From the NCBI GenBank assembly GCA_022695795.1, contig MU404081.1:248001-312000 (forward strand): 64,000 nucleotides of DNA, read 5' to 3'. Both the position numbers and the translations under genes were made by a program. Below the pieces are notes generated by a model, which was not told where the DNA came from, did not search any database, and saw nothing but the letters and a program-made list of their open reading frames with translations. Within the stretch, counting starts at the first letter, position 1. Every line of letters begins with the position of its first letter. This DNA comes from Biscogniauxia marginata. Lineage: Eukaryota; Ascomycota; Sordariomycetes; Xylariales; Xylariaceae. Positions 49,536-63,017 of the stretch are shown here, one piece after another.

Positions 49536-52500
49536 TGTTGCGTGATGGGCAGATAGCAGATCGGTCTGGGGATAGCAATGACCGAGCAGCAAGATCCGTA
49601 TTGGATCCGCCAAGGGTTCGATTGGCGATCTAGGGAAATCGAATGGTTATGACGCAGAAGCAGTCGGACGGCCGTCAGGCTGTGTCGTCATTCAGACCCT
49701 CCTCGGGATGCTGGAAGCGTGCGCTGGTAGCACGTCAAGCGTACGATCGCGGTTCGGTGCCTGTCGGCAATTCTGAGGCACGATAACTCTCCGCTAGAAA
49801 GTGCCCGAGTTTTTCGCGCAGGTGGGAGTAGGAGGAAGCAATCTGATTGGGAATTGTCGCCGCGTTCGAGGAACAGACTCGCTCGTAGGATGCGCTGGAG
49901 TCGTCGATGATGGTGGACGAGGCTGACAACATCACTCGGGAAAGTTTAGGATCAGACGACGAGGCTGAAAGAAGTGGGACCCCACCTGCCCAACCCCCGT
50001 CCCTTCCTTTCCCGCCATGCGCTAGCCTGTACCTAGACAGACGTGGCTCGTGCGGCCTAGCTCCTAATTAGGAATAGCAAGAGGAAACTTAAATACCCTG
50101 CGTACGTCGTACATACATGTAGACTAACCTACCCCCCCTTTTCTGTCCTTCCTGCGGCACATGCAGCTTATTTAGTCCGGCATTGAATCACATAGGTATA
50201 ATTCTCCAACCTCCGCAGGGGAAAATTCTCCTGTCTGATGTCCCTCCTACAATACCTGCTAGGTAGTTGGGTTAGGAACACTCGGTTATAACTCGCATAT
50301 ACGGCCTTTGGAGACTATCTACCCAGATCGACGGCGGAAAGAGACCAATGGTAAGACTAGGACCGAAGGGCGAATTAACTACCGGTAAAACCATCATGGC
50401 TGGCATCGAAGACCCTTGGTATCTGACTAATATACAACCATGTCCAAACCAACGCCGACACTTAGAGGTAGGTAGCATCGGGATGTCCCCTGCCATGCCA
50501 CCTCGGGTGCGTGGATTATGTACGAGCTCGGCTCAACCCGAATATCAATTTCATCGACATGTCAAAACTCAGATATCAAAACTCAGGTTAGGCAAAGATG
50601 GGGGTTTCTTTTAGACTCGGCCTAACTCCTCCCCTCTATCGGGCCCCCTCATGTCCGTCATACGCCCGACTGGGCCGTTTCACTACCTTGGCTTTTTGCC
50701 CCAACTTGGTCTTGTTTTGCGCGGGATTGGTGCATACCTATATTCCCGCCCGACCTATAATAGACGGCACCTTGTTACCTGTCGAGCTTTTACCATAACG
50801 GACTCATGTGGTTAAGTAAATCCGCACCCCACTTTGCTGCGGCGAGGAGGTCGGCATGGCTACCGATGCAGGCTTAATTAAGGGGCAAAGTATTATGCAA
50901 CAATTTGACACTAGGTACCGTTATTGTCCTCAAACCCCCCAACAAAACAAGAAAGACAAAAAAGGACTCGCCGAGTGGTCGTTTGTTCTCATTATCTGGC
51001 TTAATTGGCTCATGACTCGAATTCTCGCCCGTCGTGCCAATGAATTGCGAGGAAGAGCTCCTGGATGATGTAGGTTGCGTGCCGGGCGGCCGTTTAAGCG
51101 ACCCTACGAATTCCGCAACAAAGATTCGCGAGGAAAGACGGGATCTTCAACGGATGGGCCCGAGGTTGCGTAGAGCGTTTGCTGAATGGCTACCTGGTAT
51201 TATTCTATTGGCGAACTGTGGTTGAAAGCCAGCGTGCATAGGGCACGGGGCTACCTGCTTTTACCGCTACATGCTCACGTGGAAGTCGGAGGACCCAAGC
51301 CACATGGCCATCATCGGGTAATCGTCATGATCAGGTCATCATGCTGCCGGGTCCTCTGGCTTTCGGGTCGACCCCGAGATCTCAGGTCGATGTCTATTTA
51401 TCATGTGTCAAAAGCAATAGGTGGCAGAGAGTGTTCAGCTGAAACCAATCAAGCTCAAGGTATGTGTGCCACCAATCTGGGGAGATAGGATGACGGCCAG
51501 GGAAACCTCGTTACCTGCCGGGCACAACCAGCATTGTCAGGGTTTCTGCCTGCACGATACCCCTCAGATTCAGACTCAAACTCGCAGATAGTGATGGGTA
51601 GCCACATTGGACTGCGGCAGGTCAGGAGACCTTGCTGAGTCTGTCGAGAGCTCAATTGTCCAATGGCTAGGCAGTTTCGGTATCAAATGACCTCGTACAT
51701 ATTGTATTTCCCAGGAAATCACGGTGACATAGAGCCCACGTTTACAAGGAGAGGAGGATCCTTGCATGAGATGGACATTGATGAAGTTCATTGCAGTCGA
51801 CTAGGCATGAAGAGATGCCTAATACAGGAGGCCGGCCCGGGAAGCTGCACGCTAGCTGAATGGATATTCGAGACGGATTCCTGCGCCAGAGCGGTGTAGT
51901 CTATCTAGAGAACTTCCGTCCTTGTCACTTCGACACCAGCAAGGTATTCTGGTGTAATTAGATAGCCCACCTGAGCTGTCATATTTTTGTAACTTGGTGG
52001 AGATCAGGCGTCCTTGTTTTTTCGCCTGGGGGGCTTATTTTGACATGCTGACTGGCAGATTACCCCATCACCTCTGGGCATCTATCTATAATTCATTATG
52101 GTCGTTTTCGGGAGGTCGTAAGCAATGCGCTGGCGATATATCGACGATACAACCGTCTCATAGACTGTCTCTGACCGCGAGTTTCTGTCCTGTCTTTATT
52201 CGTCCACGCCGGCCCCTTGCGGATTTAAGCGCCAGGAGACGGTTCTAGCTCGCTCTCTTCAAGCCCACATTTGTGACTTGTCACAACTACATTGCCTGTC
52301 CCTGACAAATGTACCTGCAGGCCGTCTTATTCGGCGAGAGGAATTTTCACGGTCCGTCCGGGATTCGGGCAAGCCGGGATCCTGTGGCATAGGTCGCTCC
52401 GGGCTACCGGAAAAGGTCATCGGTGTTTGCCTCAGCCGATAGATATATGGCTCCGGATGCCGCTCCCCACATAGCAGCAGCCTCACATGAGTGCCGGATA

Positions 52501-55500
52501 GGGGCATGATCTTTGCGCAACATGTGCCCCCAAAATTTCGACGTATATCTCTGGATTTGGGGAGAAGACTGGTGGCAAGGATGTCAAGAGCCTTGCAACT
52601 ACATGCCTAGTTGGGCTTCGTTGGCATCCATAGGAAGCGGGTAGACATGTTCTAATCAGGGGCAGCAATGAGCTTATCCTTGCTAGATCTACTCCTTTCC
52701 GTTTGTCACACATGCGATTGGCAAATCCAACGTGCTAAAAAAAGGCACGGAGCTGAGTTATCATGCAACAGCAAGAGCTCAGACACAAGAAGGATGTGAC
52801 CAGCAGGATATTAGTTGCCGACGTCAGCCCTCGTAGAGGCTAAGGCACCACAACTTGGACGCATTATTGTCGTTCCAATGTCTCGGGACACCACAATCTT
52901 GTGTGGGAGCTTGTCACATCATGAGTTCGGGTTCTCGATTCCAGTGACGTACCTGTGACTGGATAATCCTCACCTCGCAAGTGGGTAGATTCGGCAAGAG
53001 AGGAACAAAGTGTAGTAAGCAGTCATAATATAGGCCGGATAGCAGCAGGTGATCAATCGCTGGAGATGGCGCTAAATCTTGCTCAGAGGCGACACGAGCG
53101 AAACGGTGACACTACTAGCGCCCCCACGATATTACCCGGGCATACCAAGCTGTTTCTCGACGCTGTGAGTGGACTGGGCCAGATGCAGGCCGCAGAGCAC
53201 CAGGATGGTATATGGAGATCGTTGGGTGGGGACAGGCGAATCGTTGCGGCTATCGTGATGGTTGCGGCTACGTTTCACGTTGCAGTACAGCCTGGACGGT
53301 TGGACTAACGGGCTTGGGGGCGACTTTGGGGGGCATGGAGGGCCGAGACCAGAAAGGTACGAGGTGAGCGAGAAATAGCTGCATAAAATATATAGCTACC
53401 AGGTTGCTGGATCTGACACCTAGGAGTATGCAGCTGCAGCAAGCTCAAAGGGGAAGAAGAACAACTGGAGACGGGTTGATGAGGGGTATGTATGTAGGAG
53501 CTATTTTAGCTGTCCCTGACGGGATCAGATCAGACCAAACGATTGATGGGGGGTCTGTGGCATATTTTCCCCCACGAGGCTGTGGACATAGCATCTATGG
53601 GTTGTTGTTGTGTGTTAAGGGGTCGGAAAGTGTGCCATAAAAGGTTTATAGTAAATATACTACAGCTATAGAGGAACTAACTACGTGTATAGATTTATGT
53701 AGTTAGCAAAGTCTACGTAAAACCCTCCTATATCAGTAGATACATTGATATACTAGGTTAGTATAACTATGTCAAACAGGTAGCAGTACTTCAAGACGTG
53801 TATGCAATACTTACCAATCCCCTAAACCTCATCACATCCAGCTGAACAATGCATCAACATGGCTGGCTGGGCATAGAGATGCAAGCCAAAGCTGATCAAT
53901 CCAATCATATTGAAACAGCTAGGCAGTATTCCTAACAGCTTGCACGAATTCTCTGTATGATAGATATCTCCCTGGGCTAGAAGCTTGGAGGTTCGTCACG
54001 ACAACTGCCTTCCCCCCTACGACCAATAGATGGCTGGTGGGAGAGGACATTTCGACATAGATAGAGTTCCATATGGTGATAGATACTTTATACATATAAG
54101 GTACCTTAGCCGAAAGTAGACTATCAGTATGTGTTTTATCTAGCTGTACACTAGTAGAGATCAACACTAGCATGTTAGCCCCTGAAGCTGTGTCTTAGCA
54201 CCTTCACCACACCATCGGGAGCCAGCGGCACTTGACTGCCTGGAATCTTGATACCGATCCTAGCAGCCGGATTGCAGCTGGTGTAGGACCGCAAGAACAT
54301 GAAGCCACTGGGTCCCATAGACACCGTAAGTAAGGTACCCGTGTGATCTCGGCTGCCGCCGGCCGGTTATCAAGAAGACAAACCGGATCTAAGAGGATAG
54401 GCGACCTTCATGTGATTCGACAAATCTCGGATCTTCTTACACGTGCAACAAACTGACTCCTATACGACGTCCGAATACATTGCTACTCGTAGACTTGGTG
54501 TGGTGGCTGTCAAAATTTTTTGATTCATCTCATTGCTGCCGCTTTTATTCAGCTAGGGAGGCATGCAGACGAGATTTGACAGCGTTTGCATGCTCCGACG
54601 TGAAAATGAGAACTTTCAAAAAGATGGCTGGTGTTGTGTTCCCCAACCCAAGCCTGACTTCAGAAAACACCCTGCATGACAAATATTCTCAGTTTCATGG
54701 ACGAAACCCAAGCTGGTACGCTCCAGAGATGCCACCCAGCTTCCCTCACTGACTCATAGCTTCATCCCCAGGGACAAGTCTACTTGGTTCCGAACGACAC
54801 GTAGACACATCTACCATGGCGTTACTACCGGATCCCCTCCAAAACAACCAAATATCAAGTCTCGTGATGTCTAGAAACGCCTTAGGGGAGGATTCGTCCC
54901 ACTATGGAGTCTACCTCTCATTTTTGCTGACTGCCACCCAACGATCCCGCCTGATGACAGGCCTAAAACCGGAGAAAGGTAAAAGCTCCACATCCTAGAC
55001 GGAAGGTTAATGATTCGTCTTTGGAAGACCACTTAGGGCTCGGCAGAATGGATACCGTTTCGAGGTAATTCCTGCCGGAATTACCACATTTGTTCCCTTC
55101 GGGGAGAGGGGGCTAGAGCGCCGGTTCCACGGTAAGCCAGGCAGAGTCGCCTGCCGAACAAACACTGATGTGAACGGCCAAACCGGCCAAGTTGCGAAGT
55201 TACTTACTGAATTCATACGTATAACTGAAATGCCCAAGCTTCGAGCCCCCGCATACACTCACGATACTGGGAAGTGCGGCAGGGATATGCGCAGATGCCC
55301 GTCTCAGCCTTGTGAGACAGGATGGCTAGTGCTCTTGCCTCTTTGTCCACTCAGGCGATGCAGGGATGTCTAACATGAGCGCCAAGCATGTGTCTTTCAC
55401 TGACAGCTGCAGAACATATTCTGTAACGGCTTCATAATCTGAAGTCTAATCCAGACTCGACGATGGGCCGGACCGTACCTAACCAACCAGTCGAGCCGTA

Positions 55501-57596
55501 GAGAGGGCCTGTCAGACCCATGTGGCATCAACCTGCCCTCCATTATCTCGGGCTGGAGCGGGACGGGATAAAGACAAGGCAAAAGTACCCTGGTGCTGCG
55601 TTGTCAAGCGACAGGCTACGGCGGGCTAGTCGAGGTCGCGAGAAGGAACGGCAACTCTTTGCTGCATTTGTACCCGATAGATCATATTTCACCACGGGAA
55701 AGACTACGGCGACGGAGAGATCAGTACCCTTGCCTGCCCTTTTCCTCACCGTAGCGGCACGACAGAAGGCGGAGTCGTATAGCCAAATGCGCTCAATGCC
55801 GGCTGCAATGCATAGGCGGCTTGCTGTAGTGTTGTATGACCCGTGCCAAGTTGGAATGTATCACCGAGATGAGACGCGCGGAATGTAGAAGAAAACCGAC
55901 AAGGCCTCGGGACGGATATCACTGCGAGCGTTATCACTCACCATACCACAAAAAAAAAGCCTACTCGGGCTAGGAGCCCGGTCTCAGTAAATATCGGCTA
56001 CGTGTGAAAACTCATGGGACAAGCATCTGATATCAATGTCTCTCTGCATGACGAATGATCCACATCCAGACCGATTGCCTGGTTTGGACCTTATCGTGCA
56101 TTATCGGCGAGTCGGTCTGGAAGACGACCAGTTGGAAATGTTCGCCAAGAAAATGGTCGCCATAGCACGACGATGTTCGGGACAGAGAAGTGACATAAAT
56201 GCAGACAAGGTTGCGAGTTGCAGCTCCTCGTAAGGGTCGGCAGCACGGCCGGCTGATGTTAACGGCGATCAAGGTCCATTGAAAACCTCTCTCTCTCCAG
56301 GGGGGAGGGGGGAGCGAGTAGAGGATGCCGATAATAGGAGAATTGGCAGTCGGCAGTCCGCCATCCGATTTCCAAATCTGGCTGGGACTTGGGCTGGGAG
56401 AGCCGGAGGCGAGCACCGAGTGTGTGCCGTGTCTAGCACCGGAGCACATATACTGAAGGAAAAGGCGAGGGTTTTCCGAAGCTCCCGCGAATGTCTAAGC
56501 TAGGCCTACGTTTGAAGTGCTCACTATAATTCATACATATCAAAGAACAGAGGACGTGACGGACATGATTGGACCCCCTGGTGACTTTTAGGCAATATTA
56601 AGAAATAAGGGTCCAGTGGGAAGAAACAAAAAAAAGATTTGTGCTTTTCTGGTCGTGATCTGCACTGGAAAAGAGCATAATTTTTTTTCTTTCTTTCTTT
56701 CCCTTCTCTCCCTCTCTCACTCTTCATTCCTTGGAAGAGCCCAGTCGGGCCAGATCCTCTCCAGGGTCCATGGTTGCTTACATGGGTTCTGAGAGCCGCC
56801 AATTGGCCACCGTCCCCTACATATTATCGTTATTATTATCGGTCTTAATAGCGAGGTTGTTATAGCTTATAGCTACCTTACGAGTACCAGACTTGCCGAG
56901 CAGGACTAGAGTTTAGTATCAGATGATCCAGATCCAGTGATCAGCCAGCCTCAGTCCCCAATGGCCTTGTAGCGTGTGGAAGAGAGAGACATTGGGTAGC
57001 AAAACGAGTAGGTAGTTTATTTAGCACAACCGCTAGCCGTCTCTTAAAAGCGTATGCTAAAGATTTGCTGTCCGGTTCTGGTTGGCTCTGGTCCGTCTAC
57101 GTTGCGCGGTGTCGAGTCTACACTAGGTTTAATATACTCGACCCGTAGGTACACAGCATAAGGTATATCGGGATCTCGTGGCAGGTCATTGGAACCGCAA
57201 CGGCCGTGTCGCACAAATAAACCCAAGCACTGCAGAATCACCATGCGTCCCCCAGCCCGGCGGTACTGGGAAGAGGAAGGGGACGGGGGATGGGGGATGG
57301 GGGATGGGGGCGTTCACCTTGGCTACAAGTTACACAACCTCGTCACGTTATAAGGAGAATTATGTCTCCCCCCCTCCCCCCAAAACGGCCCCCCTTTTTA
57401 TACATGTGTATAGCTTGTACCTATAGCTCAAACGGGAACTGGAACGGGAACTGGAACTGGAGGTTACCGCAGTCCCGGCGCAACGGCCATGGATTACTTA
57501 CATACCTACCTTACCACATATGACCTGTAATGTAGCGTAGATAGGATCTCTCCTCAACGTTTCCGCATTGCCAGGGAGGACGAATTACATATCGGA
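49536..57596. other. 8-kb gene desert
   Basis: I find no supportable gene on either strand. Open frames reach at most about 138 codons and show no family character or splice-linked continuation. Base composition stays near that of the flanks, with no strong AT shift as heavy RIP would give, and I see no transposase, reverse-transcriptase or terminal-repeat signal. CT or GA tracts and scattered CCTAGGTA motifs are present. Confidence 0.45.
57279..57310 (+). repeat. (GGGGGAT)n tract, G-quadruplex candidate
   Basis: Five runs of four or five G (57279-57282, 57285-57289, 57292-57296, 57299-57303, 57306-57310) separated by 2-nt AC or AT spacers. This meets the usual intramolecular G-quadruplex pattern on the plus strand. 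Confidence 0.85.
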
Positions 57597-57653
57597 CAAT
57601 CTGGCAATCTGACAATATGTCAGTTTGTTAATCTGACGATCTGACAATCATTA
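57597..57653 (+). repeat. Imperfect 8-nt repeat (CAATCTGA-like)
   Basis: Successive CAATCTGG, CAATCTGA, CAATATGT, then TTAATCTGA, CGATCTGA, CAATCATT. It begins the repeat-rich stretch that leads to the ABC transporter gene. Confidence 0.6.
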
Positions 57654-58709
57654 TCCGTGTTCTACTAGATACCGGACGCTGTGTGATCAACCAATATTTG
57701 AAGGCACCTGGGAAGAAAGACTTCTTTCTTTTAATAGCTCCGGCTCTTGGCTGTTGGCCCCTCCACCACCCTCTGCCCCAAGATCCAAGAAATCAAGAAC
57801 CAAGAACCAAGCTGTCTCCCGTCTTCCCCTCTCTTCCTCGAGAGCTCCCAAGCTGTCCATCCAACCCCACCACACTCTTACATACCTACATACATATAAG
57901 GTAATACACACACACCTTTTCCCTTCCCTTTTCTCTGGCCTGTCATCCTGCCGTTCCCCTGCCCCTCTGCCCGCTAGACCAGACGAGAGAGACCCCCCGG
58001 CAAGGCCAAGAAAGCCGCTGCATGTAGGTGCGCTGCAATCACAGAGGTAACCCTACCCCGATCTGGAGAGCTAGACGCAAGGCGGTGAGAAAGGCTACGA
58101 GCCGTTTGGCTCCAGGTGTAAGCCTCTCCGACAAATTACATGTTTCGATTCGATAATTCGACAATTCGACATCGAATAATATCGCCGACAGGCATTGCTC
58201 CCATTGTCCAGAAGTCATTCCCGTGTCGACACACGAGCCCATCCGCCCGGCTTGCCCACCGGGCCTAACAGACAAACTAACAAACACGGCGCTGTGGCCG
58301 CTAGTTGATCCTGGTCCCTTCTTGTACCGGTTTGTTTGTTGTTACCTGTGCTGGACACAGTCGGGGCGACCCTTGACACGGACACCATCTCTTTTGGACG
58401 AGCGGCTTCGAAGTCACTGCGTCGTTTCGTTTCTTCTCTTGCACTTGCATCGTCTTTCTCAGGCCTGAGACTCGTCCCCCTCCTCCCGGCCGCATTCACT
58501 TTCTCTCGCCTTCTCTTCTCTCTTCCCTCTCCTACATACCTAACCTAACCTAACCTATCCGGAGCCGTGGTAGGGTAGATTAGAGGGAAGTCGACATCTC
58601 ATCCACTCCACCACCACCACCAACGCTACCACTGCTACCCTTACCACCACCACCATCCAGGAGCCGTGGCCGGAACATTCTGTCACTCTTATACTTTACA
58701 TACATATAC

Positions 58710-58737
58710 GTACATTGTACATTGTACATTGTACATT
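58710..58737 (+). repeat. Four tandem GTACATT heptamers
   Basis: Perfect 7-nt repeat. As RNA it would carry three UGUACAUU octamers plus a final UGUACAUU, close to the PUF-protein core UGUA. Whether it is transcribed is unknown. Confidence 0.85.
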
Positions 58738-59232
58738 AGCTCGGGCGAGACGTACCCGCGGCACGTACATGGTGAGCTAAGGAGGGAGTAAGTACTAGTC
58801 CTGGGTTCGGGTTACCTCATCCGTCCGGCCAGAGAAGGGAGAGACAAGACAAGGAAGAAAGCTCTCAGCTGGGGAGAGAGCCTAAAGTACACTCCTGCCA
58901 GTACAAGTACTCCAAGTACCGCGTACTTACTCATGCCCCTTACAACACATACATGCCTACATTAGGTACTCCAGACACACTACTTTGCTACCTACCCCGG
59001 CGCATATTCTACCTACATACTTGCACGCCTGCACGCCTGCACACTTACACGCTTACACATCCATCTACATATCTCTTGTCAACAATTTTTTGTGAACGAA
59101 CAATTTCTCTCTCTCTCTTTTTTACATCACCCCACTCCGACGTTTGTTCTTTTTCATAAACACATTCGTTTGTAACCATTGTTGGTCTATTCTTCCCTTT
59201 TTTTTTCTCTCTTTTCTTTTTTTCCTTCTCTG

Positions 59233-59279
59233 ACCATAACCCATAACCCCATAACCCCATAAACCCATAACCCATAACC
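59233..59279 (+). repeat. Telomere-like CCCATAA/CCCCATAA series
   Basis: Six units of CC(C)(C)ATAA in a row, with one CCCATAAA variant. It resembles, but is not, the common fungal telomere repeat CCCTAA; an added base pair distinguishes every unit. It sits in the upstream region of the ABC transporter gene. Confidence 0.8.
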
Positions 59280-60000
59280 TACTCCATACCTACCTTGCCA
59301 ACATACCTTGTCCGTCAATCTTAGTACACTGCTGGCCTCGTCGTCATTTGTTTATTATTATTGTTGTTCTTGTCCTTGTTCTTCTTATTCCACCTTCACC
59401 TATTTGTTATTCCCTTTTTAATTTTTTTTTTTTTAACGAGCTTCCCTAGCGAGGGTGACCCTCCGCACACCCCCCTCCCCCCCCTGGTGCTGATCTCGGC
59501 CAGAACCACCAGCAGTGCCTCAATTCCATTCTCTACCTACCTAGGGGTACCACTTATTCTTCCCACTACCTAGTCTCGAGTCAGTGTTCCCCTAAGGTGT
59601 GGCTTTCGCCACTAATACCGTCTGGTGACCTGCCCCACCAGCTACATTTCCTCACCTAGAAAATGGTGACCTTGTATTTTTTTGCTAACTCGCATCCAGC
59701 CAGACACTTGACCTTTATTTCCTGTCCCTTAGAGCATCACAAGCCTCCCTCGACAAGGCACTTCCCAAGCTTCGCCTCGACAGCTTGCGATTGAGCGAGA
59801 GTGGCTTTGGGGTTGATCTCGTGTGCAGCTGTGGCAATGACCCAGTACGAGGCCTGCCGTTACTGATATGTACGTCAAGCCCGCCTTGCAGCATGCAGTG
59901 CAATGTTGTCGTCCCCGATCCTTTGTACAATTTTATGTATACCGGTGCATCTGCGACTTCCTCTGTTCCATGCTGACTTTCTGCCGCGCCAGATCAAACG

Positions 60001-63000
60001 ATGGCCGAAGTCATTGTCGACCCCAGAGATACCCCGGCCGAGAGGGCTCGCGCATTCACCCAGTATTTATACCCGGACCTCCTGCTCGCCGTGCTCATTT
60101 TCGTCGGTGCCCTCTACTCGGTTTACACCGCCAAACGGAAGGACGATGCTGTCGTTCCCACTGTCACCGGTCCCGGCGGCAAGCCATTGCCCGCCACCAA
60201 GAGACCACGATCTGAAGACGATTCCTCCGAGTCCGATGAAGCATTCACCCCCGCTGCCAGGAGGTTTTTCCAGACCGCATATACCATCGTGACCCTGACC
60301 TTTATTGGTCAGGGTGCCGCCATCACGGCCCGCGCCCTGATTCACAGGACGGCCGAGGGGGAACATGGATGGTGGTGTGGCGAACCCAAGACGGTATGTC
60401 CCAGCGATCAATTCTACTCTGGTTACCATGTTGTATATGCCGTAACTGGGCCGGTCTTTAATCTATCAACCCGGCTAATCTCCTTCGCAGGTCTATATTC
60501 TCGGATCTGGCTTTTTATATCTCTTCGTGTGCATCACTCTGTTCACCAAGACTCACGAGCCGGGCCCAATTCAGATGCTTATGTGGTCTGCGGCCCTTTG
60601 CATGGAAATTATCATCTTTGCTTGCGATGTCGTTATTCTCTCCGGACCCCACAAGGTCATGGTGAATCTCAATCGCAGTAAGTATGTGATTGTCGATGTC
60701 GTCAATAAATGGGACATCGTCGACCTCAGCTTTTCGGCCGCCCGTCTGTTTGTGATAGCCGGCAGCGTTCTTGTCTGGGGGATCCTGACATGCTTGCGAA
60801 AGCGGGCCGAGCGTGAACAGGAATATAAATTTGAGGTCGACGAGTCCACGCCCCTCCTCAATGGCAATTCGAATGGCTATCACACCAATGGCCACGCGAA
60901 TGGGATGGCCAACGGCGGTATTAACGGTACTGCCGACGGAAGCCATTGCATGGTCGACGAAGACGCCGGCTTCTATCGGCCGGAAAAACTCCCACACACT
61001 ACGTGGTTCGAGTACCTCCGTGGCTACTCCGTCTTCTTCCCCTACATGTGGCCGACTAAAAAAATTAAACTACAGATCATTGTCGTAGTCTGCTTCGTCT
61101 TGCTGGCCCTTCAGCGATGGGTGAACATAATGGTCCCTTATCAGATCGGAGTCGTCACTGATCAACTCTCGGGCGATGCCGTCGGGCCCGGCGAGAGGTT
61201 ACAGATGCCTTGGGTGTCCCTCGGGCTGCTCATTGCGTATAAATTACTACAAGGGCCTTCGGGGTTGCTTGGATCTGCGAGGAATTTACTCTGGATACCC
61301 GTCTCTCAGCACACGTACCGGGCACTTACTACCTCGGCCTTCGAACACGTGCACTCTCTCAGTCTCGATTTCCACTTGGGCAAGCGAACCGGAGAGGTGC
61401 TGTCCGCACTTAACAAGGGCGCCTCGGTCAATGCTTTCCTCGAGCAGGTCACTTTTCAGGTTTTCCCCATGCTTATCGATCTCTTCGTCGCCGTCAGCTA
61501 CTTTTATTACAAATTTGACGCCGTCTACGCCGTTCTTGTTTGCTCAATCACCTTCTATTACCTCTTCCTCACTATTCGTCTAGCATCCAAGACCGCTGAT
61601 CAGCGAAGAGCCATGTCCAACGCGGACCGCGAAGAGGAAGCCGTGAAGAACGACTCCATCATCTCGTATGAGACGGTCAAGTATTTCAATGCCGAGGACT
61701 TCGAATTCAACCGATACCGGGAGGCTATCCAAAACTTCCAGACGGCCGAGGCCAAAGTCACGTGGAGCATAAATACCATGAATATGGCCCAGTCTATGGT
61801 TTTCATGATCGGCATGCTAGCTGCCATGATGCTTGGCGCCTACCAGGTCACACAAGGCACCCGGAAGGTTGGAGACTTTGTGGCGCTCATGATGTATCTA
61901 GGCCAGCTCCAAGGCCCACTCAACTTCTTCGGTACCTTCTACCGCACGGTCCAGCAAGCCATGATCTCCGGCGAACGCCTCCTAGAACTGTTCAAGCAGC
62001 ACCCGACCGTTGTCGATCGCCCTGGCGCAACCAAGGTTACCACGTGCGACGGCCGTGTTGAGTTTTCTAAAGTGGCGTTTGCCTATGACAGGAGAAAGCC
62101 TGCGTTGACCAATCTCACCTTTACGTGCGAGCCAGGGACGACAACTGCGTTAGTCGGCGAATCCGGTGGAGGAAAATCGACCCTGTTTCGACTGATGTAT
62201 CGCTACTTCAACTGCCAAGAGGGCAACATCAGGGTCGATGGCCGCGATGTTAAGGACATCACGATCGATTCTATCCGGCGCTACATAGGAGTTGTGCCGC
62301 AGGACACGATCTTGTTCAACGATACTCTGCTGTACAACCTAAGATACGCCAATCAAAACGCAACCGACGAGGACATCATCGCTGCATGCCAGACTGCGAG
62401 TATCCATGATAGAATTATGTCGTTCCCTGACGGTTACCACACCAAGGTCGGAGAGCGTGGTCTTCGACTCAGTGGCGGAGAGAAGCAGAGAGTCGCGATC
62501 GCACGCACCTTGCTTAAGAACCCGAAGATCATCATGCTCGACGAGGCTACCTCGGCGCTCGATTCTCATACCGAGCAACAGATCCAGTCCAGACTGGCTA
62601 ACATCGGGCGTGGTCGCACACTGCTCATCATCGCGTAAGTTTTTCTCCCTCTAATACCACGACGAGCATTGAGACTAATAACCCGCGTCTAGGCATCGCT
62701 TGTCAACCATCACTCACGCAGACCAAATTCTTGTCCTCGATAAGGGAACCATTGTGGAGAAAGGCACACACGAGAAGCTTCTCGAGCTGAATGGTCGTTA
62801 CGCGTCGATGTGGAATCGACAGGCCAAGGCCGAGAAGGCTGCAGAGGATGCTCGCAATGCGTACCGTAAGGCAGAGAAACTCATGCGCAAGGCAAACATA
62901 GCCTCTCCCTCCCGTGATCACCACGATAGAACAGGGTCTTCTCACGGAAATGATGATTCAAGCAGTTCATCGGATGAGTCTACCTGCCCTACTCGACCCT

Positions 63001-63017
63001 CAGCTCAGCCAACATGA
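60001..63017 (+). CDS. Half-size ABC transporter, HMT1/ABCB6-type heavy-metal tolerance protein
   Basis: Vacuolar ABC transporter of the HMT1 group; fission-yeast Hmt1 exports thiol-metal complexes into the vacuole for cadmium tolerance. Exons 60001-60393, 60491-62634 and 62693-63017 give 953 aa. An N-terminal multi-span extension (TMD0, about residues 25-265: [20 protein letters not shown], then [30 protein letters not shown] and further spans) is the mark of this group. After an Asn/Gly-rich linker ([13 protein letters not shown]) comes a six-span core (about 340-620). The nucleotide-binding domain has Walker A GESGGGKS (about 686), Q-loop VPQDT, signature LSGGEKQR (about 790), Walker [13 protein letters not shown] (about 812) and switch His in AHRLS, interrupted by intron 2 just before the His. 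The tail is Ser/Asp-rich. One half-transporter, so it should dimerise. The N-terminal ATG at 60001 is the first in frame. Confidence 0.93.

Larger units (their letters stand above)
57654..60000 (+). promoter_or_regulatory. Long repeat-rich promoter/leader of the ABC transporter
   Basis: About 2.3 kb of CT- and CA-rich sequence with no gene. It contains AACCT repeats (58537-58556), four GTACATT units (58710-58737), CACCACCACC (about 58611), GCACGCCTGCAC repeats (about 59023), a CCCATAA series (59233-59279) and T-runs. A 43-codon upstream frame runs 59663-59794. A consensus acceptor (GCTGAC, then CGCCAG at 59992) sits 8 bases before the start codon, with GTACGT at 59870 as a plausible donor, suggesting a leader intron. 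Confidence 0.5.

Noticed and set aside
49536..57596. RIP-degraded transposon
   Set aside because: No marked AT shift or TpA excess by eye, no terminal repeats and no transposase or reverse-transcriptase fragments were seen; a computed RIP index would settle it.
59233..59279. Internal telomere or chromosome end
   Set aside because: Units are CCCATAA rather than CCCTAA, and normal genes lie on both sides.
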